From Acidimicrobiales bacterium (GTDB lineage Bacteria; Actinomycetota; Acidimicrobiia; Acidimicrobiales; JADJXE01), in contig JADJXE010000001.1 in NCBI GenBank assembly GCA_016716005.1, positions 509,001 through 573,000 of the forward strand: 64,000 nt of DNA, written 5' to 3'. A program made the translations under genes and the position numbers. Shown here one piece after another: positions 25,046 to 32,348 of this stretch. Position 1 is the stretch's first letter; each line of letters begins with the position of its first letter. The notes under the pieces were generated by a model that ran no database searches, was not told where the DNA came from, and saw only the letters and a program-made list of their open reading frames with translations.

Positions 25046-26461
25046 TCAGCGGGGCAGCCGCTCGACCGGCGCACGCGTGTCGAGCCCGAGCGCATCCTCG
25101 AGCACGGCCAGCAGGCGCAGGACGGCCACGTCGCCGTGCTGGGGGCCGATCACCTGGAGGCCCACCGGCAATCCCGACGCGGTGAACCCGGCGGTCACGG
25201 TGCCCGCGGGCGAGCGCGTCAGGTTGAACGGGTACGTGAACCGCACCCAGTTGGGATCCTCGACGCCGTTGATCACCCCCACCTGACCGGACAACGGGGT
25301 CGGTGCCGCCGACAACGGCGTGACCAGCAGGTGCACGTCGTGCAGCACCTCCACGAGCCGCAGGTTGAGGTGGTGGCAGGCGTCCTCGGCCTTGACCAGG
25401 TCGACCGCGCTGACCCGCCGGGCTGCCCAGTCGAGGCCCTCCCGCAAGCCGGGATCGATGCGCTCCCACACCTCGGTGCCCCGGAAGCCGCCGAGCGAGC
25501 GGAGGTTGTACGTGCACGAGAGCGTGAGGAAGAGCCGGACGGGGTCCTCGGGGAAGACCACCGGCACCTCCACCACCTCGGTGCCGAGGCTCTCGAGCGT
25601 GCGCAACGCCCGCTCGCACACCTCCAGCACCTCCCGGTCGACGGGGGCGTACCCGAGGTCGGGCGACCAGCCGACCCGGGCGGGGGCGTGCAGGTCGCCC
25701 AGCGAGCGGGTCCACGACGCCTCCGGCATGGGGAGCGACCGCAGGTCGGTGGGCTCGGGCCCGACCACGCAGTCGAGCGCGTAGGCCACGTCACGGATGC
25801 GCCGGGCCATCGGGCCCTTGGTCGAGAGCAGCGACCAGCCGGGATCCTCGGTGCCCCCGCCGGGGACGCGCCCCAGCGACGCCTTCAGCCCCGAGAGGCC
25901 GCACAGGGCCGACGGGATCCGGATCGACCCGCCACCGTCGGAGCCGGTGGCCAGCGGCACCATCCCCGCCGCCACCGCCGCCGCCGACCCGCCGGACGAC
26001 CCGCCCGGCGACCGCTCGGGGTCCCACGGGTTGAGGGTCGGCCCGAACACGGGGTTGTCGGTGTCGGCCTTCCACCCGAACTCGGGCGTGTTGGTCTTGC
26101 CGACGATCACGCACCCGGCGGCGCGCAGGCGGGCGACGAGCACCGAGTCCTGCGCGGCCGGCGGGTCGCCGGCGTGGGCGGGCGACCCGTGCGTGGTCAC
26201 GAAGCCCTGCGCGTCCTCCAGGTCCTTCACACCGATCGGGATGCCCGCGAGAGGCCCGACGTCGTCGCCATGAGCGATGCGGTCGTCGACGTCGGCGGCG
26301 TCGGCGAGGGCACCCTCCGGGTCGAGCGCCACGAAGGCGTTCAGGTGCGGGTTCAGCTCGTCGATGCGGCGCAGGGCCACCTCGACCAGCTCGCGGGCAG
26401 CCAGGTGCCGCGACTGCACCCGCTGGGCCAGCTCGGGGAGGGTGACGGCGCGCAGATCCAT
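25046..26461 (-). CDS. Amidase (amidase signature family)
   Basis: This 471-residue amidase-signature hydrolase has the Ser-cisSer-Lys triad: K79 (IGVKDLED), cis-Ser at 155/156 in the GGSSGGS motif, and the nucleophile S179 in GSDGGGSIRIP. It cleaves carboxamides to acid and ammonia; sequence does not tell the substrate. It resembles general or aryl-acyl amidases more than GatA, as it stands without gatB/gatC. ATG 26461 is the first residue of the domain and has TAGCGT 7 bases upstream, so a leaderless transcript is likely. The tRNA-Val gene lies downstream on the same strand. Confidence 0.88.
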   Translation of the reverse strand: MDLRAVTLPELAQRVQSRHLAARELVEVALRRIDELNPHLNAFVALDPEGALADAADVDDRIAHGDDVGPLAGIPIGVKDLEDAQGFVTTHGSPAHAGDPPAAQDSVLVARLRAAGCVIVGKTNTPEFGWKADTDNPVFGPTLNPWDPERSPGGSSGGSAAAVAAGMVPLATGSDGGGSIRIPSALCGLSGLKASLGRVPGGGTEDPGWSLLSTKGPMARRIRDVAYALDCVVGPEPTDLRSLPMPEASWTRSLGDLHAPARVGWSPDLGYAPVDREVLEVCERALRTLESLGTEVVEVPVVFPEDPVRLFLTLSCTYNLRSLGGFRGTEVWERIDPGLREGLDWAARRVSAVDLVKAEDACHHLNLRLVEVLHDVHLLVTPLSAAPTPLSGQVGVINGVEDPNWVRFTYPFNLTRSPAGTVTAGFTASGLPVGLQVIGPQHGDVAVLRLLAVLEDALGLDTRAPVERLPR

Positions 26462-26468
26462 GGACGGG

Positions 26469-26474
26469 ACGCTA
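26469..26474 (-). promoter_or_regulatory. Putative -10 element of the amidase gene (leaderless)
   Basis: Minus-strand TAGCGT, 7 bases before ATG 26461. Confidence 0.45.
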
Positions 26475-26551
26475 CCGAGCGGCGACCCGGTGGGTGTGGC
26501 TCGGCGGCGCCGTGCTTGCGCCGGTGGCTCCCAGCCGGTACCCCGGTGCCC

Positions 26552-26983
26552 GTGGAGACCTTCGACTTCGCCTTCGACCCGCGGTACCGACGGCTGCTCG
26601 CCCTTCTCGGCGTCCGGCCCGACACGGCGGTGCTCTCGCTCACCGACGACGGCCGTCTGGTGGTGCGCTTCGGCCCCTGGTGCCTCGACACGCCGCTCGC
26701 CAACGTGGTCGGCACCCGGGCCACGGGCGGCTACCACTGGTTCAAGGCGATCGGGGCGCGCGGCTCGTTCGCCGACGGTGGCGTCACGTTCGGCACCACG
26801 TGCGAGCGCGGCGTGTGCGTCCTCTTCCGGGAGCCCGTCCCGGCGCTCCTCCCGTTCGGGGCGATGCCCCACCCCGGGATGACGGCCACGGTGGCCGACT
26901 GCGACCGGCTCACCGCCTCGCTCGAGGCTCGCTGCGACCTGGAGCCGTGCCCCGAGGGCGGCCTGCGACGGCGTCAGCGGTAG
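26552..26983 (+). CDS. Conserved hypothetical protein
   Basis: I recognise the style of a conserved actinobacterial protein but no named family. The 143-residue product is a mostly beta protein without signal peptide or membrane helix. It contains TDDGRLVVRFGPW, ATGGYHWFKAIG and a three-cysteine stretch around TTCERGVCVLFREP. GTG 26552 or GTG 26546 can start it; a TACCCC hexamer 7 bases before 26552 favours the first. Its last 10 bases overlap the end of the convergent VOC gene, so the two mRNAs have complementary 3' ends. Confidence 0.65.
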   Translation: METFDFAFDPRYRRLLALLGVRPDTAVLSLTDDGRLVVRFGPWCLDTPLANVVGTRATGGYHWFKAIGARGSFADGGVTFGTTCERGVCVLFREPVPALLPFGAMPHPGMTATVADCDRLTASLEARCDLEPCPEGGLRRRQR

Positions 26984-27354
26984 GTGCGCAGCTCGATCAC
27001 GTTGCCGTCCGGGTCACGCACGTAGAACCCAATCCCCGACCCCTGGGCGCCGAACAGGCGCGACGGAGGCCACACCACGTCGAACCGGCCCGACGAGGCA
27101 GCGGCCGCCAGCGAGTCGGCGTCGCCGTCGACCACCAGCGCGACGTGATCGACGTTGTCCCCCGTGCGCTCGGCCGCGAGCAGGTCGACGATGGTCGTGG
27201 CGTCGATCCGCAGCGACGCGAAGGGCGCCTCGCCCCGCCTCCACTCCTCGAGCCGGAGTGGCTCGGCACCGAGGTGCTCGACCCACCAGGCCACGCTGCG
27301 CTCGACGTCGCTCACCCGGAACACCACGTGGTCGAGACCCGTCGCTCGCAGCAC
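26974..27354 (-). CDS. VOC (glyoxalase/bleomycin resistance) family protein
   Basis: This 126-residue single VOC domain starts GLDHVVFRVSDVERSVAWW and ends FYVRDPDGNVIELR, the first and last strands of the fold, with metal-binding positions at H (start), H in VDHVALVVDG and E (IELR). Small VOC proteins include glyoxalase I, fosfomycin-resistance and dioxygenase relatives; I cannot choose. GTG 27354 has TACGCT 6 bases upstream. A double-VOC gene starts 57 bases away in the opposite direction, so both may share a regulatory region. The stop lies inside the end of the convergent gene. Confidence 0.8.
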   Translation of the reverse strand: MLRATGLDHVVFRVSDVERSVAWWVEHLGAEPLRLEEWRRGEAPFASLRIDATTIVDLLAAERTGDNVDHVALVVDGDADSLAAAASSGRFDVVWPPSRLFGAQGSGIGFYVRDPDGNVIELRTYR

Positions 27355-27360
27355 GGGTCG

Positions 27361-27366
27361 AGCGTA
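27361..27366 (-). promoter_or_regulatory. Putative -10 element of the VOC gene (leaderless)
   Basis: Minus-strand TACGCT, 6 bases before GTG 27354. Confidence 0.4.
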
Positions 27367-27411
27367 GAGCCCGCGCTCGACAGCAGCGCCGCCGTTGTCC
27401 ATGATCCTGCG

Positions 27412-28209
27412 GTGATCACCGGCACCGACCTCGACCACGTGGCCGTCGCGGCGGCACGGGCCGCGCTCTGCTGGCCCGGGTACCGCACCGCCCTGGGGGG
27501 CGAGTGGGTCTCGGGTGGCGCCACGGCCGGGTTCTGGTGCGGCCAGCTCCGGTACGCGAACGGGATGAAGCTCGAGGTGCTCGAGCCCTGGGCGGTCGAC
27601 CAGAACGACTTCCTCCAGCGGTTCCTCGACCAGTCGGGCCCGGGCCCGCACCACCTCACCTTCAAGGTGCCCGACCTCGCCGCCGCCCTGACCGAGGCCG
27701 AGGCCGCCGGCCACACGCCGGTCGGTGTGAACCTGGCCGACCCGGACTGGAAGGAAGCGTTCCTGCACCCCAAGGCCGCGCACGGCGTGGTCGTGCAGCT
27801 GGCCCAGTCGAGCGGGGAGTGGGCCGACTCGCCCCCCGACGACCTGCCGCCGGCCGGGGGGCCGATGGCCACCCTGCTGCGCATCACCCACGGGGTGGCC
27901 TCGCTCGACGGCGCCCTCGATCTGTTCGCCGGGCTCCTCGGAGGATCCCGGCTCGACGCCGGCGAGTCCCCCGACGGCCACTGGGTCGAGCTGGGCTGGC
28001 CGGGCCCGGGCCGGCTGCGGCTGGTGCAGCCCCGCCCGGGCAGCCCGCTGGCGGCGTGGGTGGCGGCCCGGCCCGGCCGCGTGCACCACCTGGCCTTCGC
28101 CTGCGCCGACCCAGCCGCCGTGCCCGGCTCCGCACCCCACGGCGACGGCCGCTACCAGGTGCCGCCCGAGGCGAACCTCGGCACCCGGCTCGTGCTCAGC
28201 CGGCCCTGA
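27412..28209 (+). CDS. Double-domain VOC family protein
   Basis: This 265-residue protein appears to hold two VOC modules: an N-terminal one with TDLDHVAVAA and HHLTFKVPDL, and a C-terminal one with LLRITHGVASLDGALDLFAG and RVHHLAFACAD. The module pattern resembles methylmalonyl-CoA epimerase-like and ring-cleavage-like proteins, but the metal ligands in the second half are incomplete, so it may bind rather than turn over its ligand. GTG 27412 is chosen because the domain begins 5 residues later and the frame upstream is overlapped by the divergent VOC gene. The J-domain gene converges on it. Confidence 0.75.
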   Translation: MITGTDLDHVAVAAARAALCWPGYRTALGGEWVSGGATAGFWCGQLRYANGMKLEVLEPWAVDQNDFLQRFLDQSGPGPHHLTFKVPDLAAALTEAEAAGHTPVGVNLADPDWKEAFLHPKAAHGVVVQLAQSSGEWADSPPDDLPPAGGPMATLLRITHGVASLDGALDLFAGLLGGSRLDAGESPDGHWVELGWPGPGRLRLVQPRPGSPLAAWVAARPGRVHHLAFACADPAAVPGSAPHGDGRYQVPPEANLGTRLVLSRP

Positions 28210-28221
28210 CCCGGGCGCGGC

Positions 28222-28878
28222 TCAACGAGGGGACACGCACAGCTTCACGGGCGCACCCTGCGCCACCCAGGGCTCCGTCCCCGCCGGGCACGCCTCCCCG
28301 AGCGGCGCGGTGGCCGCGACCCGCCCGTCGTAGGGCCCCGCGCACGGCACGGGGACGAGCACCTGCGGGTCGGACGGCACCGTGACGCAGGTGCCGAGCT
28401 CGATCAGGCCCCCGAGGAGGGTGGTCGACGTGGTCGACGCGGTGGACGTCGTGGGCTCGTCGAGCCGACCGGGCCGGGCTGCATAGGCGGTGAACACGAA
28501 GACGACGGCCAGCAGCCCGACGAGGACGAGCCACGGCAGACCACGTACCAGCTGCACGCCCGGGTCGGCTCCCGCCGGGTCGGCCCCGAGGCGGGCGGGA
28601 TCGACGAGCGGCACGGTGGGCTGCCCGCCGGGTCGGGCGGCGCCGGCGGCACGCTCGGCGCGGAGCCGGGCGTCGTAGCGGGCCCGGCGGCCAGGGTCCT
28701 GCAGCACGCGCCAGGCCTCGTTCAGCGCGGCCATCTCGACCGCCGCCCGGCGCGACTCGGCCTCGGACCGACCGGCGCGATGGTCGGGATGCAGCTGCCG
28801 GGCGCGCCGCCGGAAGGCGCCACGGAGCTCGTCCCCTGACGCCTCGGGTGACACCCCGAGCGTGTCGTAGTGGGTCGT
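28222..28878 (-). CDS. J-domain membrane protein (apparent ACG start)
   Basis: This protein of about 218 residues has an N-terminal J domain: THYDTLGVSPEASGDELRGAF then the HPD motif (30-32) and LNEAWRVLQDPGRRARYD, so it should stimulate a DnaK ATPase. A linker, one transmembrane helix (about 115-133), a Thr/Ser-rich stalk and a small C-terminal domain with three cysteines follow, placing the J domain in the cytoplasm. The first standard start in frame is GTG 28854, which would cut off helix I and has no ribosome site. ACG 28878 sits 5 bases after a strong GAGGAGG (28884-28890) and gives the usual start of the domain; no ATG, GTG or TTG lies between it and the upstream stop. Confidence 0.8.
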   Translation of the reverse strand, partial: TTHYDTLGVSPEASGDELRGAFRRRARQLHPDHRAGRSEAESRRAAVEMAALNEAWRVLQDPGRRARYDARLRAERAAGAARPGGQPTVPLVDPARLGADPAGADPGVQLVRGLPWLVLVGLLAVVFVFTAYAARPGRLDEPTTSTASTTSTTLLGGLIELGTCVTVPSDPQVLVPVPCAGPYDGRVAATAPLGEACPAGTEPWVAQGAPVKLCVSPR

Positions 28879-28883
28879 CGCCG

Positions 28884-28890
28884 CCTCCTC
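28884..28890 (-). promoter_or_regulatory. Ribosome binding site before the ACG codon
   Basis: Minus-strand GAGGAGG, with a 5-base spacer to ACG 28878. It is the best ribosome site in the area and is the main evidence for where translation of the J-domain protein begins. Confidence 0.6.
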
Positions 28891-28978
28891 GACACGGTCG
28901 ACGCGCGCCGACCGCCCGGTCGAACGCTACGGCGGGACGCCACCCGATCCCAACCCTGCGGCGACACCCACCGGAACC

Positions 28979-29017
28979 TGGTGCGCAGGTGGTCGCCCAG
29001 CGACCACCTGCGCACCA
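28979..29017. terminator. 18-bp perfect hairpin
   Basis: A perfect 18-bp inverted repeat with a 3-base CCA loop begins 11 bases after the stop of the coiled-coil gene on the minus strand. It lies in the 149-base gap before the J-domain gene. There is no U-tract, but its length and place make it a likely terminator for the coiled-coil gene. Confidence 0.55.
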
Positions 29018-29027
29018 ACCCGCGCGA

Positions 29028-29960
29028 TCAGGCGAGGCCGCGCACCTCGACCGTGGCGATCAGGGGCTCGTCGCCCAGCTCCACGCGCACCGACGCCTGC
29101 AGGCCGGGGGCGAGACCGGCGATCCGCCGGAGCCCGGACTCGGGCAGGGGCGAGCGCTCCCAGCCGTGGGCAGCGATCCGGATGCGCGCGACGTCGCCAT
29201 CGGCGCCCAGATCGACGTCGAGGTGGTCGGCGAACTTGGCCACGGTGGCGATGATCTCGAGGGCCAGGCGGGCCAGAGCCAGCGACGCCGCCGGCGTGAG
29301 CGCCGGCAGCGCCGACCCCACCGACAGGTCGGCGGGTGTGCCGACCTCCTCGCGCACGTGCTCGAGGTGCCCGGCGAGGATCCGGCCGACCGCCCCACCG
29401 GCGCCGGCCACGGGCGCCGGCCCCCCGAGCGCCGCCAACATCGCCTCGTCGCGCTCGAGGCGCACGAGCTCGAGCTCCCACAACGCAGACCCGGCCGACG
29501 CCTCCGCCTCGGCCCCGCCGCCCTCTCCCCCGCCGCGATCCGCCGCACCGCGCTCGGCCGCCTCCCGGGCCGCCTCCGCCTCCGCCGCACCGCGCTCGGC
29601 CGCCTCCCGGGCCGCCTCCGCCTCCGCCGCACCGCGCTCGGCCGCCTCTCGGGCCGCCTCGGCCTCGGCCAGGCGCGACGCCACGTCGGCAGCCCGCTGC
29701 GCGGCGTCGAAGGCGTCGGCGCTCAGGGCCACGACCGTCGCCTCCAGGCCGGCCACCGCGTGCTCCAGCTCGCCGACGTGGGCGTCCCGCCGGCTCAGCT
29801 CGGCGCCGGCCGCCTGCAGGTCTCGGACCAGGCCGGCCAGGACCGCGCCGCGCAGCACCGCCGCTCGGCGCCGGCCGCCCGACCGTCGGTCGACGGTGAA
29901 GGCCACGGCCACGGCCACGGCGACCACCAGCCCGATCAGCAGGCCCCAGACGAACGCCAC
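29028..29960 (-). CDS. Membrane-anchored coiled-coil protein
   Basis: No family recognised. The 310-residue protein begins with one transmembrane helix (about 2-22), then a basic stretch (RRSGGRRRA) and a long Ala/Glu/Arg coiled coil (about 35-150) containing three identical 14-residue repeats (AEAEAAREAAERGA). The C-terminal half (about 160-310) looks like a folded alpha/beta domain (HLDVDLGADGDVARIRIAAHGW, SVRVELGDEPLIATVEVRG). The coiled coil and C-terminal domain probably face the cytoplasm. GTG 29960 has TACGGT 8 bases upstream. The divergent AGPS-like gene starts 78 bases away. Confidence 0.7.
   Translation of the reverse strand: MAFVWGLLIGLVVAVAVAVAFTVDRRSGGRRRAAVLRGAVLAGLVRDLQAAGAELSRRDAHVGELEHAVAGLEATVVALSADAFDAAQRAADVASRLAEAEAAREAAERGAAEAEAAREAAERGAAEAEAAREAAERGAADRGGGEGGGAEAEASAGSALWELELVRLERDEAMLAALGGPAPVAGAGGAVGRILAGHLEHVREEVGTPADLSVGSALPALTPAASLALARLALEIIATVAKFADHLDVDLGADGDVARIRIAAHGWERSPLPESGLRRIAGLAPGLQASVRVELGDEPLIATVEVRGLA
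29541..29666 (-). repeat. Three 42-bp in-frame tandem repeats
   Basis: Units start at 29541, 29583 and 29625 and are almost base-identical; the third has a few changes at its far end. Each encodes a 14-residue piece of the coiled coil, that is, two heptads. The near identity suggests recent expansion or gene conversion. Confidence 0.85.
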
Positions 29961-29968
29961 GACGATCC

Positions 29969-29974
29969 ACCGTA
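29969..29974 (-). promoter_or_regulatory. Putative -10 element of the coiled-coil gene (leaderless)
   Basis: Minus-strand TACGGT, 8 bases before GTG 29960. Confidence 0.45.
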
Positions 29975-30025
29975 GACGGCCACCGCGGCGGCGAGCGGGA
30001 GCCGCCGGCCGGCGTCCGGGTGGCC

Positions 30026-30031
30026 TACGGT
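30026..30031 (+). promoter_or_regulatory. Putative -10 element of the AGPS-like gene (leaderless)
   Basis: TACGGT, 7 bases before ATG 30039. The same hexamer serves the divergent gene in this 78-base gap. Confidence 0.45.
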
Positions 30032-30038
30032 TCGCCCG

Positions 30039-31655
30039 ATGACGTCGACGCCGCGCCGCCGCTCGTGGTGGGGATGGGGCTGGGAGGACGAGGCCCTGCC
30101 CCGCGACCAGCAGGTGAAGCTGGCCGCTGCCCTGGCCGCCCGCCTGCAGGTCGACCACCTCGAGGTCCGCGACCCGGTGCCCCTCGACGCCGTCCGGCTC
30201 CCCGCCCCGCGCCTCACCCCGCCGGCATCGCTCGCCGCCATCTGCTCGACCTCCCCCTACGACCGCGCCGGGCACACCTACGGCAAGAGCTACCGCGACA
30301 TCGTGCGGGGCTTCCGCGGCGAGCTCGCGCACCCGCCCGACGTGGTCGCCTTCCCGACCGCCGAGCGCGAGGTGGTCGACCTGCTCGACTGGGCGGGCGC
30401 GGCGGGCGCGGCGGCCGTGCCCTACGGGGGTGGCTCCTCGGTCGTCGGGGGCGTCGAGTGCGACGCCGGCGAGACCTATGCAGGTGTCGTCACCATCGAC
30501 CTGCACCGCCTCGACCGGGTGCTCGAGGTGGACCGGCTGTCCCGGGCCGCGAGGATCCAGGCGGGCGCCCTGGGGCCGGTGCTCGAGGAGCAGCTCCGCC
30601 ACCACGGGTACACCCTCCGCCACTTCCCGCAGAGCTTCGAGTTCTCCACCCTCGGCGGCTGGATCGCCACCCGCTCGGGCGGCCACTACGCCACCCTCTA
30701 CACGCACATCGACGACTTCGTGGAGGCGCTCCGGGTGATCACCCCGGCCGGCCCGGTCGAGACTCGCCGGCTCCCCGGCTCGGGCGCCGGACCCTCGCCC
30801 GACCGGCTCTTCCTCGGCTCCGAGGGCACCCTCGGCATCGTCACCGAGGCGTGGATGCGCATGCAGGAACGCCCCCACCACCGCGCCTCGGCCGTGGTGC
30901 ACTTCGCGTCGATGGAGCAGGGCGCCATCGCGGCCCGGGCCGTGTCGCAGGCGCACCTGTACCCGGCGAACTGCCGGCTGCTCGACCCGGGAGAGGCCGA
31001 GCTGTCGGCGGGCGTCGAGGACGGGTCCGCGGTGCTGCTGCTCGGCTTCGAGTCGGCCGACCGGCCGGTCGAGCCCTACATCCACCGTGCGGTGGAGCTG
31101 TGCGCCGACCACGGCGGCACCGCGCCCCTCGGCATCCGGGTCTCGACGTCGAAGGACCGGCCGACGCGCGACGGGGCGGCGGGTGCGTGGCGCAGCTCGT
31201 TCCTCCGTGCCCCCTACGGCCGCGACGCCATGGTGGCGATGGGCGTCATCAGCGAGACCTTCGAGACGGCCTGCACCTGGGACCGGTTCCCCGACCTGCA
31301 CCAGGCCGTCGTCGAGGCGGTCGAGCGGGCGCTGCGCGAGGTGTGCGGGGGCGGCTGGGTGACGTGCCGGTTCACCCACGTCTACCCCGACGGCCCTGCG
31401 CCCTACTTCACGGTGCTGGCCCCCGGCCGGTGGGGCGCCGAGCTGGCCCAATGGGCGGAGATCAAGGCGGCCGCGTCCGAGGCCCTGCTCGCCGCGGGCG
31501 GCACCATCACCCACCACCACGCGGTGGGCCGCGACCACCGGCCGTGGTACGACCGCCAGCGCCCCGACCTCTTCGCGGACGCGCTGCGGGCCGCCAAGGG
31601 CGCGCTGGACCCGGCCGGCGTCCTCAATCCTGGGGTGCTGGTCGACCCCCGCTGA
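30039..31655 (+). CDS. FAD-binding oxidase, alkyl-DHAP synthase-like
   Basis: This 538-residue flavoprotein is of the vanillyl-alcohol oxidase/AGPS type. It starts with the family pattern SWWGWGWEDEAL; the FAD domain holds PYGGGSSVVGGV and HFPQSFEFSTLGGWIATRSGG, and the C-terminus has ITHHHAVGRDH, which matches the histidine loop that alkyldihydroxyacetonephosphate synthase uses to replace the acyl group of acyl-DHAP with a fatty alcohol. Bacterial homologues include mycobacterial AgpS. Ether lipid synthesis is a possible role; oxidation of a hydroxy acid is the alternative. Its stop lies 3 bases from that of the convergent DedA gene. Confidence 0.85.
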   Translation: MTSTPRRRSWWGWGWEDEALPRDQQVKLAAALAARLQVDHLEVRDPVPLDAVRLPAPRLTPPASLAAICSTSPYDRAGHTYGKSYRDIVRGFRGELAHPPDVVAFPTAEREVVDLLDWAGAAGAAAVPYGGGSSVVGGVECDAGETYAGVVTIDLHRLDRVLEVDRLSRAARIQAGALGPVLEEQLRHHGYTLRHFPQSFEFSTLGGWIATRSGGHYATLYTHIDDFVEALRVITPAGPVETRRLPGSGAGPSPDRLFLGSEGTLGIVTEAWMRMQERPHHRASAVVHFASMEQGAIAARAVSQAHLYPANCRLLDPGEAELSAGVEDGSAVLLLGFESADRPVEPYIHRAVELCADHGGTAPLGIRVSTSKDRPTRDGAAGAWRSSFLRAPYGRDAMVAMGVISETFETACTWDRFPDLHQAVVEAVERALREVCGGGWVTCRFTHVYPDGPAPYFTVLAPGRWGAELAQWAEIKAAASEALLAAGGTITHHHAVGRDHRPWYDRQRPDLFADALRAAKGALDPAGVLNPGVLVDPR

Positions 31656-31658
31656 CCC

Positions 31659-32348
31659 TCACGCGTCCACCGCCGCGGCCCTCGCCCGCCGCCGGCGCAG
31701 CCACCCCCGGAGCACGAGACCGGCTGCGATCGCGACCAGCACCCCCACCACGGCCAGCTCGTAGGCCTCGGTGAAGCGCTCGGCCTCCTCCCAGCGCTCC
31801 CCCAGGGCCCAGCCGACACCGATGAACACGGTGTTCCAGATCGCGCTCCCGACGGCCGTGTACGCGACGAAGCGCCCGAGGGCCATCCGCTCGGCGCCGG
31901 CCGGGATCGACACCAGGCTGCGCACCACCGGTACCAGACGGCCCACCAGCACCACGCCGGCGCCGTGGCGCTCGAACCAGTGCTCGGCCCGGTCGAGGTC
32001 GCGCTCGCTCACGAGCAGGAGCCGGCCGGCCCGCACGACGACCCGCCGCAGGCGGTCCTGACCCACCCACGCGCCGAGCCCGTACAGGACGAGGGCCCCG
32101 ACGACCGACCCCAGCGTGGCCATCAGCACCAGGGCGACCGGGCCGAAGCGGCCCTCGGCCACCAGCGAGCCGGACAGCAGCAGGACGATCTCCGACGGGA
32201 TCGGCGGCACCACGCTCTCGAGGGCGACGAGCGCGGCCACCCCCACGAGCCCGAGCCCCTCGATCACGTCCCGGGCGAACGTGATCAGGTCGCCGAAGAG
32301 CGCGGCCTCGTGGGCCCGCCCGCTCCACGGCGCCTCAGCGGCCGACAC
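31659..32348 (-). CDS. DedA family membrane protein
   Basis: This 229-residue DedA (SNARE-associated/VTT) protein shows the family features: ESVVPPIPSEIVLLLSG near the start, a GRLVPVVRSLVSIPAG segment with the conserved GR and R residues, and GSAIWNTVFIGVGWALG, with a basic C-terminal tail. DedA proteins are thought to move lipids across the membrane or support ion homeostasis. GTG 32348 overlaps the end of the P-type ATPase gene by 14 bases, so it is probably translated from the same riboswitch-controlled mRNA. It is convergent with the AGPS-like gene. Confidence 0.85.
   Translation of the reverse strand: MSAAEAPWSGRAHEAALFGDLITFARDVIEGLGLVGVAALVALESVVPPIPSEIVLLLSGSLVAEGRFGPVALVLMATLGSVVGALVLYGLGAWVGQDRLRRVVVRAGRLLLVSERDLDRAEHWFERHGAGVVLVGRLVPVVRSLVSIPAGAERMALGRFVAYTAVGSAIWNTVFIGVGWALGERWEEAERFTEAYELAVVGVLVAIAAGLVLRGWLRRRRARAAAVDA

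Noticed and set aside
28222..28878. J-domain gene as a pseudogene with a lost start
   Set aside because: The rest of the frame is intact, the HPD motif is kept, and an ideal ribosome site remains in front of the ACG. A rare start or sequence error fits better.
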